Shown here: piece by piece, positions 15,557 to 15,975 of the stretch
Numbering within the stretch: the first letter of the stretch is position 1
How the letters are laid out: the number at the start of each line of letters is the position of its first letter
DNA from: Planctomycetaceae bacterium
Lineage (GTDB): Bacteria > Planctomycetota > Planctomycetia > Pirellulales > Thermoguttaceae
Direction: 5' to 3'
Length of the DNA: 15,975 bases
Assembly (NCBI GenBank): GCA_009783865.1
Contig: WRCR01000032.1
Span: 1-15,975, forward strand
Program-made: the position numbers and the translations under genes
Notes under the pieces: generated by a model
Database searches by the model: none
Seen by the model: the letters and a program-made list of their open reading frames with translations, nothing else
What the model was told of the DNA's origin: nothing

Positions 15557-15650
15557 AGTTATATGTCACTTTCAAAGTCGCTATTTCCTTCCCTTTAGTA
15601 ATAGCCGAGTGTCCTCAACTTGCTCCCTTATACCTTTATCTGCGTTCCGT

Positions 15651-15679
15651 TTGATATGCACGTTGTTCTGTGGTACAAT
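15651..15679 (+). promoter_or_regulatory. Strong sigma70-type promoter with extended -10
   Basis: TTGATA (15651-15656) and TACAAT (15674-15679) are separated by the ideal 17 bp, and TGG (15671-15673) supplies the extended -10 TG. Each hexamer matches consensus at most positions. Transcription would start near 15686. No protein start follows at a sensible distance; instead a structured segment begins within a few bases. Confidence 0.65.
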
Positions 15680-15685
15680 GTCGCG

Positions 15686-15873
15686 AAAAAACCTGTACCC
15701 TTAGTAGCACGGTGTTCCCTAAAAACAACACACCCATATCTCCTTATTTTAGAAGGGTACAAGGGCACAGTAGAGAGGGTGAGACCTTGCTGCTGAGGGT
15801 GCATAATCCGAGTTTTAGGTGCGGAGTACCGCACGTTGCCGCCCGGCGGTCGGCAACCTACCTAGGTTTTCGC
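15686..15873 (+). ncRNA. Candidate structured non-coding RNA (or structured leader), class unrecognised
   Basis: Starting at the predicted transcription start, the segment can fold into a closed multi-branch structure. A closing helix pairs AAAACC (15688-15693) with GGTTTT (15865-15870), extendable by GCG/CGC (15683-15685 with 15871-15873) over a 2-nt bulge. Next to it, TGTACCCTT (15694-15702) pairs with AAGGGTACA (15753-15761), enclosing GGTGT/ACACC (15711-15715/15730-15734) or, alternatively, CTAAAA/TTTTAG (15719-15724/15747-15752). Then comes a hairpin at 15765-15802 (CAGTAG/CTGCTG plus AGGGT/ACCTT and an outer GCAC/GTGC). GTGCGG-AGTA-CCGCAC (15819-15834) follows, and directly after it GTTGCCG/CGGCAAC (15835-15857). 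Signature sequences of tmRNA, RNase P RNA, SRP RNA, 6S RNA and the common riboswitches are not seen. The 3' end is uncertain because no clear terminator follows. Base pairing was found by eye; no folding energies were computed. Confidence 0.45.
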
Positions 15874-15908
15874 CGAAAAGTGCTGTGTCGTTATTTTCGT
15901 TATTGGTC

Positions 15909-15937
15909 TTCCGTCCATCGTGTGAAATTGTTATACT
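15909..15937 (+). promoter_or_regulatory. Candidate extended -10 promoter before the right-edge gene
   Basis: TATACT (15932-15937) is preceded by TGT (15929-15931), an extended -10 arrangement. A poor -35 (TTCCGT, 15909-15914) lies 17 bp upstream. Transcription would start near 15944, close to the start codon at 15970, giving a leader of about 26 nt. Confidence 0.45.
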
Positions 15938-15969
15938 TTTTCCAGAAGTATTCATTCATGGAGGAAGTT

Positions 15970-15975
15970 ATGAAA
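15970..15975 (+). CDS. Start of a gene running off the right edge
   Basis: ATG AAA at 15970-15975 is preceded by a consensus ribosome site GGAGG (15960-15964) with a 5-nt spacer. An in-frame ATG at 15958 (reading MEEVMK) is possible, but it would overlap its own ribosome site. Only two codons are visible, so the product is unknown. The order rplI-dnaB is common elsewhere, but nothing here identifies dnaB. Confidence 0.55.

Larger units (their letters stand above)
15448..15957. other. 510-bp intergenic region with no credible protein gene
   Basis: Open frames here (for example 15451-15654 on + and 15628-15834 on -) show no family resemblance and overlap one another. The left half (15448-15640) holds only weak hairpins, an 8-bp near-repeat and a short Shine-Dalgarno-preceded 11-codon frame (15563-15598). 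The right half carries a strong promoter, a structured segment and a second promoter, listed separately. Confidence 0.7.

Noticed and set aside
15451..15654. 67-codon + strand frame after rplI
   Set aside because: No ribosome site, no family resemblance, and it ends right at the promoter; it is treated as non-coding.
15636..15737. Minus-strand frame of 33 codons starting at 15737 with AAGGAG just upstream
   Set aside because: The ribosome site and spacing are good, but the product (MGVLFLGNTV...) matches nothing known and overlaps the candidate RNA helices, so it is not called as a gene.
15628..15834. 68-codon minus-strand frame across the structured region
   Set aside because: No ribosome site and no recognisable sequence; it is explained by the low stop density around the hairpins.
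15817..15834. T-box or lysine-riboswitch-like string (AGGTGCGG...TACCGC)
   Set aside because: The match is short and explained by the perfect GTGCGG/CCGCAC hairpin; the other conserved parts of either riboswitch are absent.
1..15975. CRISPR arrays, insertion sequences, phage genes, toxin-antitoxin or defence genes
   Set aside because: No regularly spaced repeats, transposase motifs, terminal inverted repeats or defence-related domains were seen on either strand.

Overview
The window reads as ordinary bacterial chromosome at roughly 45-50% GC, with no phage, plasmid, insertion-sequence or CRISPR signature. The gene set and style point to a Planctomycetota bacterium, perhaps a moderate-GC Pirellulales/Thermoguttaceae-type lineage. 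The hints are an exported FAD oxidoreductase fused to carbohydrate-binding-like domains, a very large membrane-anchored coiled-coil protein, the order rplY-pth-rpsF-ssb-rplI without rpsR, an L9 with an N-terminal basic extension, and few Shine-Dalgarno sequences. The taxonomic placement is inference.

Left part (1-2500, + strand): the C-terminal end of a fibronectin-III-like protein (1-131), a terminator-like hairpin (143-165), then a secreted three-domain FAD-dependent oxidoreductase (188-2488). It converges, with 27 bp between stop codons, on a leftward block.

Leftward block (2516-9130, - strand). The first transcription unit, read right to left, is SDR oxidoreductase - deoC aldolase - second SDR (9130 to 6882), tightly packed (25 bp and 1 bp gaps); it looks like a small catabolic or carbohydrate-interconversion operon. 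Behind a 159-bp gap with a promoter and an overlapping palindrome come a 1156-residue membrane protein (6722-3252) and pdxJ (3226-2516), the pyridoxine 5'-phosphate synthase.

Rightward block (9258-15447, + strand): a promoter, tRNA-Leu(CAA), glnS, argG, then a clear promoter in front of a translation/replication cluster: rplY (L25/CTC), pth, rpsF (S6), ssb and rplI (L9). These supply tRNA charging, arginine biosynthesis, ribosomal proteins, peptidyl-tRNA recycling and single-strand DNA binding.

Right end (15448-15957): 510 bp with no credible protein gene, and the most interesting stretch. It holds a strong sigma70-type promoter (TTGATA-17 bp-TACAAT with extended -10). Just downstream lies an approximately 190-nt segment whose 5' and 3' ends can pair, enclosing several perfect or near-perfect hairpins. 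This is what a discrete structured non-coding RNA or a structured leader would look like, and I do not recognise it as a known class. A second extended -10 promoter precedes the start of a new gene that runs off the right edge (start at 15970, or 15958).
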